A DNA stretch of 64,000 nt from positions 27,406 through 91,405 of the forward strand of contig VIQU02000013.1 in assembly GCA_010206225.2 (NCBI GenBank), given 5' to 3'. Positions 14,363-23,116 of the stretch are shown here, piece after piece. Each line of letters begins with the position of its first letter. Within the stretch, counting starts at the first letter, position 1. Source of the stretch: Lachnospiraceae bacterium MD308. Lineage in GTDB: Bacteria; Bacillota; Clostridia; Lachnospirales; Lachnospiraceae. The notes beneath the pieces were generated by a model. The model made no database searches. It saw nothing but the letters and a program-made list of their open reading frames with translations, and had not been told where the DNA came from. Position numbers and translations under genes: made by a program.

Positions 14363-17167
14363 CTACTTTGTTTTAACTTTCTTTACCTTTGACCAGCTCG
14401 AAAAATAATTTTTCTTTCCTACTTTTCTGTATGTGCGGATTCTGACATAATACACTTTCTTTTTCTTAAGCTTAGAAATAGTTGTAGACGTTGTCTTTGT
14501 CTTTTTTATCGTCTTTGTCTTTGCCGACTTAAAATTCTTATTTGTAGAGTACTGAATCTGATATCCGGTAGTCCAAGTCGCCTGTTTTTTCCATTTCACT
14601 TTAAAACCTTTTTTCTTCTTCGTAAGCTTAGAAATACTTGTTCCTTTCGGATTTATCGTGAATGTTTTCTTTATTGTTCCGTTGTAATTACCGATTCCGG
14701 CGATCTTAACGGTTGCCGTTCCCACCTTAACATTGTTTGAATAGGCAACTTTATAATCTCTCCCTTTCTTTAATTTCGTCTTCCCATTCTTTACTGCAAC
14801 AGACGGCTTTTTTGCCTTTTTATTGTAAGTGTAGGTTTTGGCAGAGAGGGACACCTTTAATTTACTTATACTTTTTTTAGTAATTTTAAACTTTTTTACA
14901 ATACTTCCTGTATAATTGTTTCCTTTTGCCTTAATTGTCACTGTCGCCGTGCCTGGCTTTATATTATTGGAATACGCGATTGTATAATCCACACCGTTTT
15001 TAAGTTTTACCGTGTTCTGGCTGCTCACCTGAACGGTTACCGCTGGCTTGATCGCACCGCCTGTATATACATAACTTGTTCCAGACAAGGTTACCGAACA
15101 TTTCGCAATATTCTTTCTCCCAATCGTAAATGTCTTTACAACAGTTCCGGCAAACCTGCCGATACCTTCAATCGTCACCGTTGCCGTACCGACATTCACA
15201 TTATTGCCATAGGACACTCTGTAATCCGAATTCTTCTTTAATGTGATGCCAGACATTGTAACTACAGGATTCGGGCTGATCCTGCCGCCGGTATATTCAT
15301 AAGATGCACTGATACCTGATATCTGAGCATTTCCTATATTCCGACTGCCCGTTTCCGTAATTTTACCGGATACATAAGACAGCGCTTTCGCTGCATTGAT
15401 TGCACCATGACTTCCAGTATTAGCCTTACGTGCCGTATCTGTGACATCTCCCACTCTGTATTGTACAGAATTAGAATCTGCTGTAACCTCAACGGCCTCC
15501 ACTACTTCATCCACCTGCAAGGAAGGATTCTTTGCCCACAAAAGCGCACAAATTCCTGATACGATCGGCGCTGCCATTGAAGTGCCATTCATATATGCAT
15601 AAGAATTTCTTGCTCCGTTATATGTGGATACAATTTCTTCTCCGGGCGCACTGATATCTTTGGACTGATTATAGTCCGACCATTGGCAGTTGTAATTATC
15701 ATCGTCAAGCGCCGTAACAGACAGACAATCCTCAAAATCAGACGGATACATCGGTTCTACATAGGGTGTCCGGATATTATCACCATTCCCTCCGGCACAT
15801 ACGCAAAGTACATTGTAGTAATCTGCAAGAACCCCGATCTTGTTTTCAAGCAGAACATCTACACTCTCCTTCCTCCCGTCCGAATAATACCCGATACTCA
15901 TATTTATCACGCGAAGGTTCGTTACTTTTCCGCTTTCAATGAGCTGCCGGCAATATTCAAGACCTTTTAAAAACGTCGCAGTCGTCGCTCCGCCTCCGTA
16001 ATTATCAAATATTTTAATCGGCAGAATATTGGCATTATAAGAGGTTCCTGCAATACCTCTTCCATTATTCGCCTCCGCGGCGATCAGCCCGCATACATGC
16101 GTGCCATGTCCTGTCGGATCCCCTCCGTTGGGAGCGGAACTTACCGTTAACGGTCTGTCATAATAGGAATCATAGGCATAACCCTTTAGTATATTATTCT
16201 GCAGGTCTTCATGATCCAGCCGGCATCCGCTGTCAAGAACTGCCACTGTTACTCTTTTCTGACTCTTCACAGAATCCCATGCTTCAAACGTCTTCGTGGC
16301 ATTCAGATAATTTGACTTTAAATACATATTATAGATGGTATCGTTCGTGATTGCTTTCTCCTCAATCCCATCCGTCTCCATATCCTCATCCAAAGCTCCG
16401 GTATCTAAGATTTCCATATCCGCTGCCGGCTCTGTATCTTCTGCTTCTGACCTCTCCGGTTCTGTATCTGGCGATTCCTCTTCCTCTTTTACTTCCGGCT
16501 TCTCTGATTCAGAAACTTCCGGTCCCATGCTTCCCGGCTCCGTATTGTCAGACTCCGCACTGCCCGGATGCATATCTCCTGTCTCCGCGTCTTCCGAATC
16601 CGTATCCGCCTTTGCATCCGCCGCTTCTTCCCCGTCTGAATCCAAAGTTTCTTCCTCCTCTGGCAGATCTTCTATGGGCTGTATATCGCCGCCCAGCGCA
16701 CTATACACAAAATTCGGCTGGGCAAAGCTTACATTCTCATCCGCTTCAATCTGTTCGATGGCTTCCTCTACATCTACCTCTTTGGGTATCTCTGCAACAA
16801 CAACCGTCCCCTGCTGATCATTTGACTCTGCAACTTCATCTGTAATCTCTGCATCTATATCATCCAGCGCTTCCTCCGCCTGCTCCTGAACCTCTTCTGA
16901 CTTCGCTTCGGAAACTCCCGCATCATCATAGACTACAATAATCTCATTCGTAACCGCAATATCAGAATCTGCAATACTTCCGCTTTCTGTCTCTGTGTCC
17001 GACGGGCTGGGAGTATCGTCAAGGGCAACTGCTTCCGGTTCTTTTGGTTCCTCCTCTGGTGCCGCCACTGCACTCTCTGCAGGCATAACAAGCAGCGACA
17101 GAGTCAAAACCGCTATCATTACTCTGTCAATAAATTTTAAAAATAATTTATTCTTTCTTTTCTTCAT
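14363..17167 (-). CDS. Large secreted subtilisin-family (S8) serine protease with Ig-like repeats
   Basis: A 934-residue exported protease. A signal peptide covers residues ~1-36, then an I9-like propeptide region (NEIIVVYDDAG to QPNFVYS, ~73-156) and a long Asp/Glu/Ser/Pro linker (~160-270). The S8 triad is D312 (VAVLDSGCRLD), H354 (GHGTHVCG) and S530 (NGTSMAAPIVSG). Three ~70-residue repeats follow (~615-845), each with a YTGG-like start, LKxGxDY, YxNNxxxGTATV and a KxFxI end. A lysine-rich fibronectin-III-like domain closes the protein. No LPXTG motif is seen; the basic repeats may bind the wall. Divergent from the beta-helix gene. Confidence 0.93.
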   Translation of the reverse strand: MKKRKNKLFLKFIDRVMIAVLTLSLLVMPAESAVAAPEEEPKEPEAVALDDTPSPSDTETESGSIADSDIAVTNEIIVVYDDAGVSEAKSEEVQEQAEEALDDIDAEITDEVAESNDQQGTVVVAEIPKEVDVEEAIEQIEADENVSFAQPNFVYSALGGDIQPIEDLPEEEETLDSDGEEAADAKADTDSEDAETGDMHPGSAESDNTEPGSMGPEVSESEKPEVKEEEESPDTEPERSEAEDTEPAADMEILDTGALDEDMETDGIEEKAITNDTIYNMYLKSNYLNATKTFEAWDSVKSQKRVTVAVLDSGCRLDHEDLQNNILKGYAYDSYYDRPLTVSSAPNGGDPTGHGTHVCGLIAAEANNGRGIAGTSYNANILPIKIFDNYGGGATTATFLKGLEYCRQLIESGKVTNLRVINMSIGYYSDGRKESVDVLLENKIGVLADYYNVLCVCAGGNGDNIRTPYVEPMYPSDFEDCLSVTALDDDNYNCQWSDYNQSKDISAPGEEIVSTYNGARNSYAYMNGTSMAAPIVSGICALLWAKNPSLQVDEVVEAVEVTADSNSVQYRVGDVTDTARKANTGSHGAINAAKALSYVSGKITETGSRNIGNAQISGISASYEYTGGRISPNPVVTMSGITLKKNSDYRVSYGNNVNVGTATVTIEGIGRFAGTVVKTFTIGRKNIAKCSVTLSGTSYVYTGGAIKPAVTVQVSSQNTVKLKNGVDYTIAYSNNIKPGTATVTIKAKGNNYTGSIVKKFKITKKSISKLKVSLSAKTYTYNKKAKKPSVAVKNGKTKLKKGRDYKVAYSNNVKVGTATVKIAGIGNYNGTIKKTFTINPKGTSISKLTKKKKGFKVKWKKQATWTTGYQIQYSTNKNFKSAKTKTIKKTKTTSTTISKLKKKKVYYVRIRTYRKVGKKNYFSSWSKVKKVKTK

Positions 17168-17263
17168 TGACCTGTCCCCTCTTCATAAATAAATATTTAT
17201 CTGTAAAATAATCTTTATATATGATAAAATAAAATTGTTAAAAACATATTAAACGGAGTAATT

Positions 17264-18481
17264 ATGACTAACAGAAGAAAACATTCAAAAGCTTTGCGAA
17301 TTGTCCCGTTTCTTTCCCTGATCCTCATCTGCGGATTATTTTTCATCTTTGATATGGGACAGGTCCTTGCAGCAGCCAAAACCGTAAAATACAACGGAAA
17401 AACGATAGCCAAATATAACAAATCAGGTCAGATGGTTCTGGTTCCTTCTAAAAATTCCAATACAAATTACAAAAACCTGAACTATCTGATATCTGGCCAC
17501 AAAAAAAAGACGGTTGTGATTCCAAAGGGTTCTACCGTCCGGCTCAACGGCGTATTAAGACCGGGAAACAATACTACCATCATTGCAAAAGGCGCCAAGA
17601 TCATCGGAAAAAAGAAGAGCAATGTTATCTTTGCCGCTCCGGACAAAAAACTTAAAAACCTTTCCATCATCGGCGGAACATGGCGCAGCGTTGATAAAAA
17701 CGGAAGAACCGGCAGTCTGTTCGCATTTTCTTATGTAACGAATCTGATAATGAACGGTGTTGACTGCAATGCAAATTACAAAGGACATGCGATAGAGATT
17801 ATTGCCTGCAATAATGTGACTATTAAAAACTGCAAAGTGGCCGCCATCGGCTCCAATCCGTCAAAGTGTCTGGAAGAACAGATTCAGATCGATCTTGCCA
17901 CAAGAAAGACTGCGCCCAAGATCGCCGAGTACGGCAGCAAATATGTCAACGGACAGACTTGCAAAAACATATATATACTGAACAATACCGTTACCGGCGC
18001 CCGTGCGGTAGGTGTAAACTGGACAGACTCAGAAGGCGGAAAATGGCGCAATAAATTCCACCAAAATATAGTCGTCAAAGGGAACACCCTTACCGGAACA
18101 ACCTCAGAAGCACTCGCTTATTTCAACACAGTCGGGGGAGAGATCAGCAACAATACCATCATAACCAATGCCACAAGAACGGACGGCAATTCTTCCTACA
18201 CGATCGGCATTCATGTAGCGATTATGGGGATTGCTCCCCGCAGCATGGCTAACTCTACACTGACTGTATCAGGCAACACCGTTTACGGAAACCGCAATGG
18301 CATTCACTTCAAAGCTTATTTTAATAAAAATGAATCTAAATGCCTGTCACAACTCGGTTATGTGAATGTAACCGATAATACTGTATATTGCAAAAAAGGT
18401 ACGAAAAAAGCGATTGTGCAGGTGAAACGCAGCTGCCGCAAGCTGACGCTGTCACGCAACAGATTATATAAGTGGAATTAA
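17264..18481 (+). CDS. Secreted right-handed beta-helix protein
   Basis: A 405-residue protein with a signal peptide (LRIVPFLSLILICGLFFIF, cleavage probably after VLAAA). The body is a parallel beta-helix with pectate-lyase-like short repeats, for example NNVTIKNCKV, NIYILNNTV, NIVVKGNTLTG and NTIITNATR. Such folds are seen in polysaccharide lyases and hydrolases, but I see no convincing catalytic set, so the substrate is unassigned. GGAGTAATT precedes the start. It is divergent from the protease 96 bases away, and its stop overlaps the truA stop by 4 bases, tail to tail, with no terminator between. Confidence 0.85.
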   Translation: MTNRRKHSKALRIVPFLSLILICGLFFIFDMGQVLAAAKTVKYNGKTIAKYNKSGQMVLVPSKNSNTNYKNLNYLISGHKKKTVVIPKGSTVRLNGVLRPGNNTTIIAKGAKIIGKKKSNVIFAAPDKKLKNLSIIGGTWRSVDKNGRTGSLFAFSYVTNLIMNGVDCNANYKGHAIEIIACNNVTIKNCKVAAIGSNPSKCLEEQIQIDLATRKTAPKIAEYGSKYVNGQTCKNIYILNNTVTGARAVGVNWTDSEGGKWRNKFHQNIVVKGNTLTGTTSEALAYFNTVGGEISNNTIITNATRTDGNSSYTIGIHVAIMGIAPRSMANSTLTVSGNTVYGNRNGIHFKAYFNKNESKCLSQLGYVNVTDNTVYCKKGTKKAIVQVKRSCRKLTLSRNRLYKWN

Positions 18482-19212
18482 TAATAAACCTTTCTCAAAA
18501 ACAATCCGCGGGCCGGAGCCAAAAAACCAGCAAGGCTTCGGTCTTCTGCTGCAATCACCACCGGAAGCTTGGAAGCGTCACGCTTTCCTGTTCCGATCTC
18601 AAGAAGTGTTCCCGTAAGAATCCGCACCATATGATAGAGAAAACCTGTCCCATAATACGTAATCCTGACCTTCTCTCCATTACTTACAATTTTAATATTG
18701 ATGATCTTGCGGACGGGATCTTTACAGTCTGCATCATCCGTAAAACTGATAAAATTCTTGGGCCCGATCAGATATGGGACTGCTGCACGCATCGCCTCAA
18801 TATCCAGCTTTTCCGGATAATGATAGCAGTATCTGCGCGAAAAGACGTCCGGTTTTTCCCTGCAGTCAATATAATATTCATACTTTTTACCCTTAGCGCT
18901 CTTGCGTGCATGAAAACCATTTCTCACAAGCTCTACATCAACAATCCGGATATCCTCCGGCAGATAACGGTTCAGCGCTGTTTTCATCTCGTCCACATCA
19001 TAAAGCTTCGACAACTTCACGCTGGCAACCTGCCCTCTCGCGTGAACTCCTGCATCCGTTCTTCCAGAACCGTCAATCTCTACACGGTACCCAACCATCT
19101 TTCCGATGCTGTACTCCAGCACAAACTGAATCGTATTGTCTGTTGTCGCCTGACGCTGCCATCCCTGATACCTGCTTCCATCATAAGAAATCGTCAATTT
19201 GTATGTTCTCAT
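18478..19212 (-). CDS. truA: tRNA pseudouridine(38-40) synthase TruA
   Basis: A 244-residue TruA. The catalytic aspartate is in GSGRTDAGVHARGQVA (about residue 52), and the N-terminal YDGSRYQGWQRQ motif is typical. It modifies positions 38-40 of the tRNA anticodon arm. It follows nrdR by 29 bases on the same strand. Confidence 0.96.
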   Translation of the reverse strand: MRTYKLTISYDGSRYQGWQRQATTDNTIQFVLEYSIGKMVGYRVEIDGSGRTDAGVHARGQVASVKLSKLYDVDEMKTALNRYLPEDIRIVDVELVRNGFHARKSAKGKKYEYYIDCREKPDVFSRRYCYHYPEKLDIEAMRAAVPYLIGPKNFISFTDDADCKDPVRKIINIKIVSNGEKVRITYYGTGFLYHMVRILTGTLLEIGTGKRDASKLPVVIAAEDRSLAGFLAPARGLFLRKVYY

Positions 19213-19241
19213 ATACTATCATCACCCAATCTATCTGAAAC

Positions 19242-19694
19242 TTACCGATCAAGAATCTTCTTTAATTCATCCATAAATGTATTCACATCTTTAAATTCCC
19301 TGTATACCGACGCAAAACGGACATAAGCAACCTCATCCAAATCCTTCAGCCCATCCATTACCATCTCTCCGATCACATGACTCGGTATCTCTTTTTCCTC
19401 CAGACTGAACACTTCTGTCTCAATTCTGTCTATCATCCTTTCAATCTCTTCTGCGGGAACCGGCCTCTTATAGCATGCCCTGATCACACCATTCTCTATC
19501 TTCATACGGCTGTATTGCTCACGGGTATTATCTTTTTTTATAATAATCAACGGTATTGTCTCTACTTTTTCATAAGTTGTAAAACGCTTTCCGCAAGAAT
19601 CACATGAACGCCGGCGTCTGATGGACGTTCCATCCTCTGCCGGTCTGGAATCTACAACTCTTGTATCCGGGTTACTGCAATATGGACACTTCAT
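19242..19694 (-). CDS. nrdR: Transcriptional repressor NrdR
   Basis: A 150-residue NrdR. The N-terminal zinc ribbon has CPYC and CDSCGKRF, then an ATP-cone domain (VETIPLIIIKKDNTREQYSRMKI...). NrdR represses ribonucleotide reductase genes according to ATP/dATP levels. No nrd gene lies in this window, so its targets are elsewhere. It sits 92 bases after the YmxH-like gene. Confidence 0.96.
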   Translation of the reverse strand: MKCPYCSNPDTRVVDSRPAEDGTSIRRRRSCDSCGKRFTTYEKVETIPLIIIKKDNTREQYSRMKIENGVIRACYKRPVPAEEIERMIDRIETEVFSLEEKEIPSHVIGEMVMDGLKDLDEVAYVRFASVYREFKDVNTFMDELKKILDR

Positions 19695-19786
19695 ATCGTT
19701 TTATCCTTTCCTTTTCAATATTGTATATAGTATATCTTCTGACAAATAAGAAGTCAAACATTTAGACCGCAATTTCCGTTCATTTT

Positions 19787-20026
19787 CTACTTTTCATCAC
19801 AAATTTCTACAAGAATAATATCCGGTCCTATCCTTTTGATGCACCGGAAAGGAATAATATACTCTGCACCATCGCCAAACAGTCCGCACCACTTTCCTGC
19901 TTTGGGAACTACAATTGCTTCAATACATCCTTTACACTCATCAATGACTAGATCAGCTATATATCCTAATTTTTTGCAGTCACAAGTATTGATTACTTCT
20001 TTATCTTCCAATTCACAAAGTCTCAT
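19787..20026 (-). CDS. YlmC/YmxH-family PRC-barrel protein
   Basis: A 79-residue PRC-barrel protein (MRLCELEDKEVINTCDCKKLGYIADLVID, ending IPFRCIKRIGPDIILVEI). This family occurs in endospore formers, and one member is linked to sporulation. I start it at 20026, preceded by GGGAGGGAAGCGGC, rather than at an upstream codon lacking a ribosome binding site. Exact function unknown. Confidence 0.85.
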   Translation of the reverse strand: MRLCELEDKEVINTCDCKKLGYIADLVIDECKGCIEAIVVPKAGKWCGLFGDGAEYIIPFRCIKRIGPDIILVEICDEK

Positions 20027-20125
20027 GCCGCTTCCCTCCCGTATCTCTCTGATACGCATTCTCACAGACATACCAAAAATTCGCATACACTATTAATAAT
20101 AGTATATGCGAATCTGTTTCTTTTG

Positions 20126-20311
20126 CTATTCTTCAATGTCTATGACCGAAACCGGACAACCGTCCCTTGCCTCGGTTGCCGGCTTTTCATATTCCGGCGC
20201 CACATCAGCAAACGCCTCTGCAACTCCGTCATCATTAAACCGGAACACCTCCGGACATGCCGCAACACACGCACCGCAGGAAATACATCCATCATTCACC
20301 TTTGCCTTCAT
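20126..20311 (-). CDS. Single-cluster [4Fe-4S] ferredoxin
   Basis: A 61-residue ferredoxin. The cluster ligands are CISCGACVAACPE plus the distant CPV near the C-terminus, giving one [4Fe-4S] cluster. It carries electrons in the cytoplasm; partners are not indicated by the neighbours (carbamate kinase upstream, YmxH downstream). Confidence 0.93.
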   Translation of the reverse strand: MKAKVNDGCISCGACVAACPEVFRFNDDGVAEAFADVAPEYEKPATEARDGCPVSVIDIEE

Positions 20312-20392
20312 AGGGGTTCCTCCTTACATTTTTTCTTAGGATTCCCTGTTCTGCAAATAATATTCCTGATTGATCTAGATTTCTTCCGGCTG

Positions 20393-21325
20393 CTATCCCC
20401 TCACCCATGTTCCGTTCTTCCCCTTCAAGGCATCCTTAAGGCACTCAAATGAAGTAATGACAGCCTTCCTTCCTTCTCTCTTCGTAATAAACTCTACAGA
20501 TGCACTCAGCTTTGGAAGCATATTGTATTCTCCAAAATGACCTTCTTCCATGTATCTCTTCGCTTCCTCCACAGAGATATCACCGAGCGCTTCCTCTTCC
20601 GGGCGGCCCAAATTAATCTTAACCTTCTCAACGCTGGTCAGAATGATCAGCTCGTCTGCATTGATCTCTTCCGCCATCTTTCCAGCAATCAGATCCTTTT
20701 CTATCACGGCGCTTGCGCCCTTCAAATGATTGTCCTGCTGCAGTACAGGGATACCCCCTCCTCCGCAGGCGATAACAATCTGGTCCGCATCAAGAAGCGC
20801 TCTTATAGCATCAATCTCAACAATACTGACCGGATTCGGCGCAGATACAATCCGCCGATATCCCTTTCCCGGCTCTTCCACTACATAATTACCCTTTTTT
20901 CGCTCCTCGTTAGCCTCCTCTGCATTCATGTAACGCCCAAGTATCTTCGTGGGCGTATAAAACGCCTCATCATAGGGATCTACGATCACCTGAGTAAGGA
21001 TTGTGCTCACGGTCCTGTATATGCCGCGGTTCAGCAACTCCTCGCGAATCGCGTTCTGAAGATCATAACCGATATATCCCTGACTCATAGCCGAACAGAC
21101 CGACATAGGCGCAGCCGTATAATCTTCATGCACTTTTCCGAATTCATTCATCGCCGTGTGAATCATGCCCACCTGCGGAGCATTGCTGTGAGTAATCGCC
21201 ACCTGATACCCATCCTCAATCAAATCAGCGATCACCTTCGCTGTCTTCCTCGTCGCTTCCATCTGCTTCGGCAGATTCGTCCCTAATGCCCGGTGTCCTA
21301 ACGCAACTACTACTCTTTTTTTCAT
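20393..21325 (-). CDS. arcC: Carbamate kinase
   Basis: A 310-residue amino-acid-kinase-fold enzyme. Landmarks: VVVALGHRALG, ITHSNAPQVG, the VIACGGGGIPV phosphate loop and the LIILTSVEKVKINLG nucleotide segment. It makes ATP and carbamate from carbamoyl phosphate and ADP. I start it at ATG 21325 (AGAGGGGAT upstream); an adjacent TTG at 21331 is less likely. No arginine deiminase, ornithine carbamoyltransferase or allantoin/agmatine genes are nearby, so the source of carbamoyl phosphate is not visible. Confidence 0.95.
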   Translation of the reverse strand: MKKRVVVALGHRALGTNLPKQMEATRKTAKVIADLIEDGYQVAITHSNAPQVGMIHTAMNEFGKVHEDYTAAPMSVCSAMSQGYIGYDLQNAIREELLNRGIYRTVSTILTQVIVDPYDEAFYTPTKILGRYMNAEEANEERKKGNYVVEEPGKGYRRIVSAPNPVSIVEIDAIRALLDADQIVIACGGGGIPVLQQDNHLKGASAVIEKDLIAGKMAEEINADELIILTSVEKVKINLGRPEEEALGDISVEEAKRYMEEGHFGEYNMLPKLSASVEFITKREGRKAVITSFECLKDALKGKNGTWVRG

Positions 21326-21396
21326 AAACAAATCCCCTCTCTGGATATAAAGATCATTTCGCTCATATCCCCGTCCAAAAACAGAGAATCAAAAAA

Positions 21397-21471
21397 TCGG
21401 GGTAACAGGATTCGAACCTGCGACCTCACGGCCCCCAGCCGTGCGCTCTAACCAAACTGAGCCATACCCCG
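21397..21471 (-). tRNA. tRNA-Pro (anticodon GGG)
   Basis: A 75-base cloverleaf on the minus strand. The acceptor stem CGGGGTA pairs with TACCCCG and the discriminator is A. The anticodon stem CACGG/CCGTG encloses the loop CTGGGGG, giving GGG at 34-36. The T arm has GGTTCGAATCC. CCA is not encoded. A T run follows directly. Confidence 0.95.
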
Positions 21472-21812
21472 ATATTGTTATTTTATCGAATCCTATCAAA
21501 GAAAGCAAGAGTTTTTTTCAATTATTAAAAAGGAACCCAAAAAAGTCCGCTGTAAAATATACATATTTTATCAACGGACTTTTTCACATAATCACTTATA
21601 TTGTTGCTTTTCAATAATATTAACTATTCAGTTTTTGTCCATTCTCCCTTATTAAGTATCTTTTTATACGATAGTTACAAATCATACTTTGTTAAATTAA
21701 TATCAATAGAAGGATAAAACTGAATTGCTCAAGTAGCACTGGCTCTCCGTATCTGAACCTGTTACAATATAATTACTATTCAGACTGTATATTTTGAAAG
21801 GAGTTCCTAATT
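21472..21812. other. 341-base gene-free region with an orphan hairpin
   Basis: No coding gene seen. It holds an AT-rich hairpin at 21540-21584 (AAAAAGTCCG with CGGACTTTTT, plus an inner TAAAATA/TATTTTA stem). The hairpin has the form of a bidirectional terminator but lies after no gene, suggesting a lost neighbour. The remainder is AT-rich promoter-like sequence for the dapB-like gene at 21813, whose ribosome binding site is GAAAGGAG. Confidence 0.6.
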
Positions 21813-22616
21813 ATGATGAAAGTAATTGTAGTAGCCCCAAAGGGAAAAATGGGGAAACTGATCACACAGATCGCAGCTTCCAGAGACGACATGAAGCTAC
21901 TAGCGGGTATTGGACCGAAAGGCCGTGATTATATCGGAGACGATCTCGGATTAGTTGCTATGACCGGAAGGAAGCTTGGTGTTCCTGTCGTTGACGATCT
22001 AGAAAGCGTGATTGACAGCAGCGATGTTATCATTGATTTTTCCACCAGGGAAATGGCAATGACCGTACTTAATCTTGCCATCGCCCATAAAAAAGCCCTT
22101 GTATGCGGCACGACCGGTTTTTCTTCTGATGAGATGCAGCGTTTTCAGGAAGCCGCCGCCCACATTCCCATGCTCTATGCCGCCAATACTTCAAAGCTGG
22201 TAAACATTATGAATAAGCTTCTGGAACTAACAGCATCCGCAGCCGGAAGCGATCTGGATATTGAGATTCTGGAAATGCACGATCAATGGAAGAAAGATGC
22301 GCCGAGCGGTACCTCCCGGGAGATGGGCGAAATCATCGCCCATGCGCTGAACAAAGATTTATCTGATATCGCCGTATACGGACGCGAAGGATCTGAGCCC
22401 CGTATTCCAGGTACGATTGGCTACCATTCCCTCAGAGCAGGAAATATCCCCAGCAGTCATACTGTATTCTTTGGCGGCATGGGAGAACGCCTTGAGATCA
22501 CACATCATTCCTACAATTGGGAATGCTTTGCCAGAGGAGCTTGTGACTGCGCAGCATATCTGAACGGAAAAGAGCCGGGATTTTATACGATAAAAGATGT
22601 ATTGAATCTGTCATAA
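21813..22616 (+). CDS. 4-hydroxy-tetrahydrodipicolinate reductase-like protein, divergent
   Basis: A 267-residue DapB-family protein that would reduce hydroxytetrahydrodipicolinate with NAD(P)H. Conserved segments are CGTTGFSSDE, KKDAPSGTSREMGE (catalytic lysine), REGSEPRIPGTIGYHSLRAGNI and GERLEITH. It is unusual at several points: the nucleotide loop is VAPKGKMG rather than GxxGRMG, the catalytic HHxxK reads HDQWK, and the NFSxGVN strand reads NTSKLVN. It may be the functional DapB of this lineage or a paralog with another substrate. Monocistronic; start after AAAGGAGTTCCTAATT. Confidence 0.82.
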   Translation: MMKVIVVAPKGKMGKLITQIAASRDDMKLLAGIGPKGRDYIGDDLGLVAMTGRKLGVPVVDDLESVIDSSDVIIDFSTREMAMTVLNLAIAHKKALVCGTTGFSSDEMQRFQEAAAHIPMLYAANTSKLVNIMNKLLELTASAAGSDLDIEILEMHDQWKKDAPSGTSREMGEIIAHALNKDLSDIAVYGREGSEPRIPGTIGYHSLRAGNIPSSHTVFFGGMGERLEITHHSYNWECFARGACDCAAYLNGKEPGFYTIKDVLNLS

Positions 22617-22645
22617 TACTATTGCTTTTTCAATGAATCGGTAGT

Positions 22646-22675
22646 ATAATTGTATTAATTAAATAATACAATTAT
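22646..22675. promoter_or_regulatory. Perfect 12-bp inverted repeat before ybjQ-like gene
   Basis: ATAATTGTATTA (22646-22657) and TAATACAATTAT (22664-22675), separated by 6 bases. The left arm overlaps a TATAAT-like -10 element, so it could be an operator; a mRNA hairpin is the alternative. Confidence 0.5.
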
Positions 22676-22693
22676 CTTTAGGAGGAATATGTC

Positions 22694-23005
22694 ATGATCT
22701 TAGTAAACACAGATTATATTACAGGAAAAAACTTTGAGATGATCGGTCTTGTACGCGGGACGATGATACAATCCGTACATTTTGGAAAGGATTTCATGAA
22801 CGGCTTAAGGACACTCGTCGGCGGAGAGCTTACTTCTTATACTGAGATGATGAATGAGGCAAGAGCGATGGCAACAAAGCGGATGGCAGAAGACGCACAG
22901 GCTATGGGCGCAGACGCTGTCATTAATATCCGTTATTCTTCCAGTTCCGTAACACAAGGAGCGGCAGAGGTCATGGCGTATGGAACCGCCGTCAAGTTCG
23001 TCTGA
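22694..23005 (+). CDS. YbjQ/UPF0145-family protein
   Basis: A 103-residue protein of the YbjQ family (MILVNTDYITGK, IQSVHFGKDF, EARAMATKRMAEDAQAMGADAVINIRYSSS split over the middle and end). The fold is an oligomeric alpha/beta domain proposed to bind metals, but function is not established. It is monocistronic, with a strong AGGAGGAATATGTC ribosome binding site, an upstream inverted repeat and a downstream terminator. Confidence 0.88.
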   Translation: MILVNTDYITGKNFEMIGLVRGTMIQSVHFGKDFMNGLRTLVGGELTSYTEMMNEARAMATKRMAEDAQAMGADAVINIRYSSSSVTQGAAEVMAYGTAVKFV

Positions 23006-23033
23006 ACCTGTTTATAATTTGTCTTTTCACATT

Positions 23034-23076
23034 AAAGGGGCTTCTCCTGTATGAATCAGGAAAAGCCCCTTTATTT
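23034..23076 (+). terminator. Intrinsic terminator after ybjQ-like gene
   Basis: A 16-base arm AAAGGGGCTTCTCCTG faces CAGGAAAAGCCCCTTT with one internal mismatch region and a TATGAAT loop, followed by ATTT. It may also serve the opposite gene. Confidence 0.88.
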
Positions 23077-23116
23077 GCTGATTTATTTGTGATTGACTTT
23101 CAGCCTTTTCATCCTG

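Noticed and set aside
16335..16845. Two overlapping plus-strand frames of ~160 codons rich in Ser or Pro
   Set aside because: They are the mirror of the repetitive acidic linker in the S8 protease gene; composition is forced by that sequence.
20537..21286. 249-codon open frame on the plus strand opposite carbamate kinase
   Set aside because: No ribosome binding site, no domain pattern, and the opposite strand is clearly arcC.
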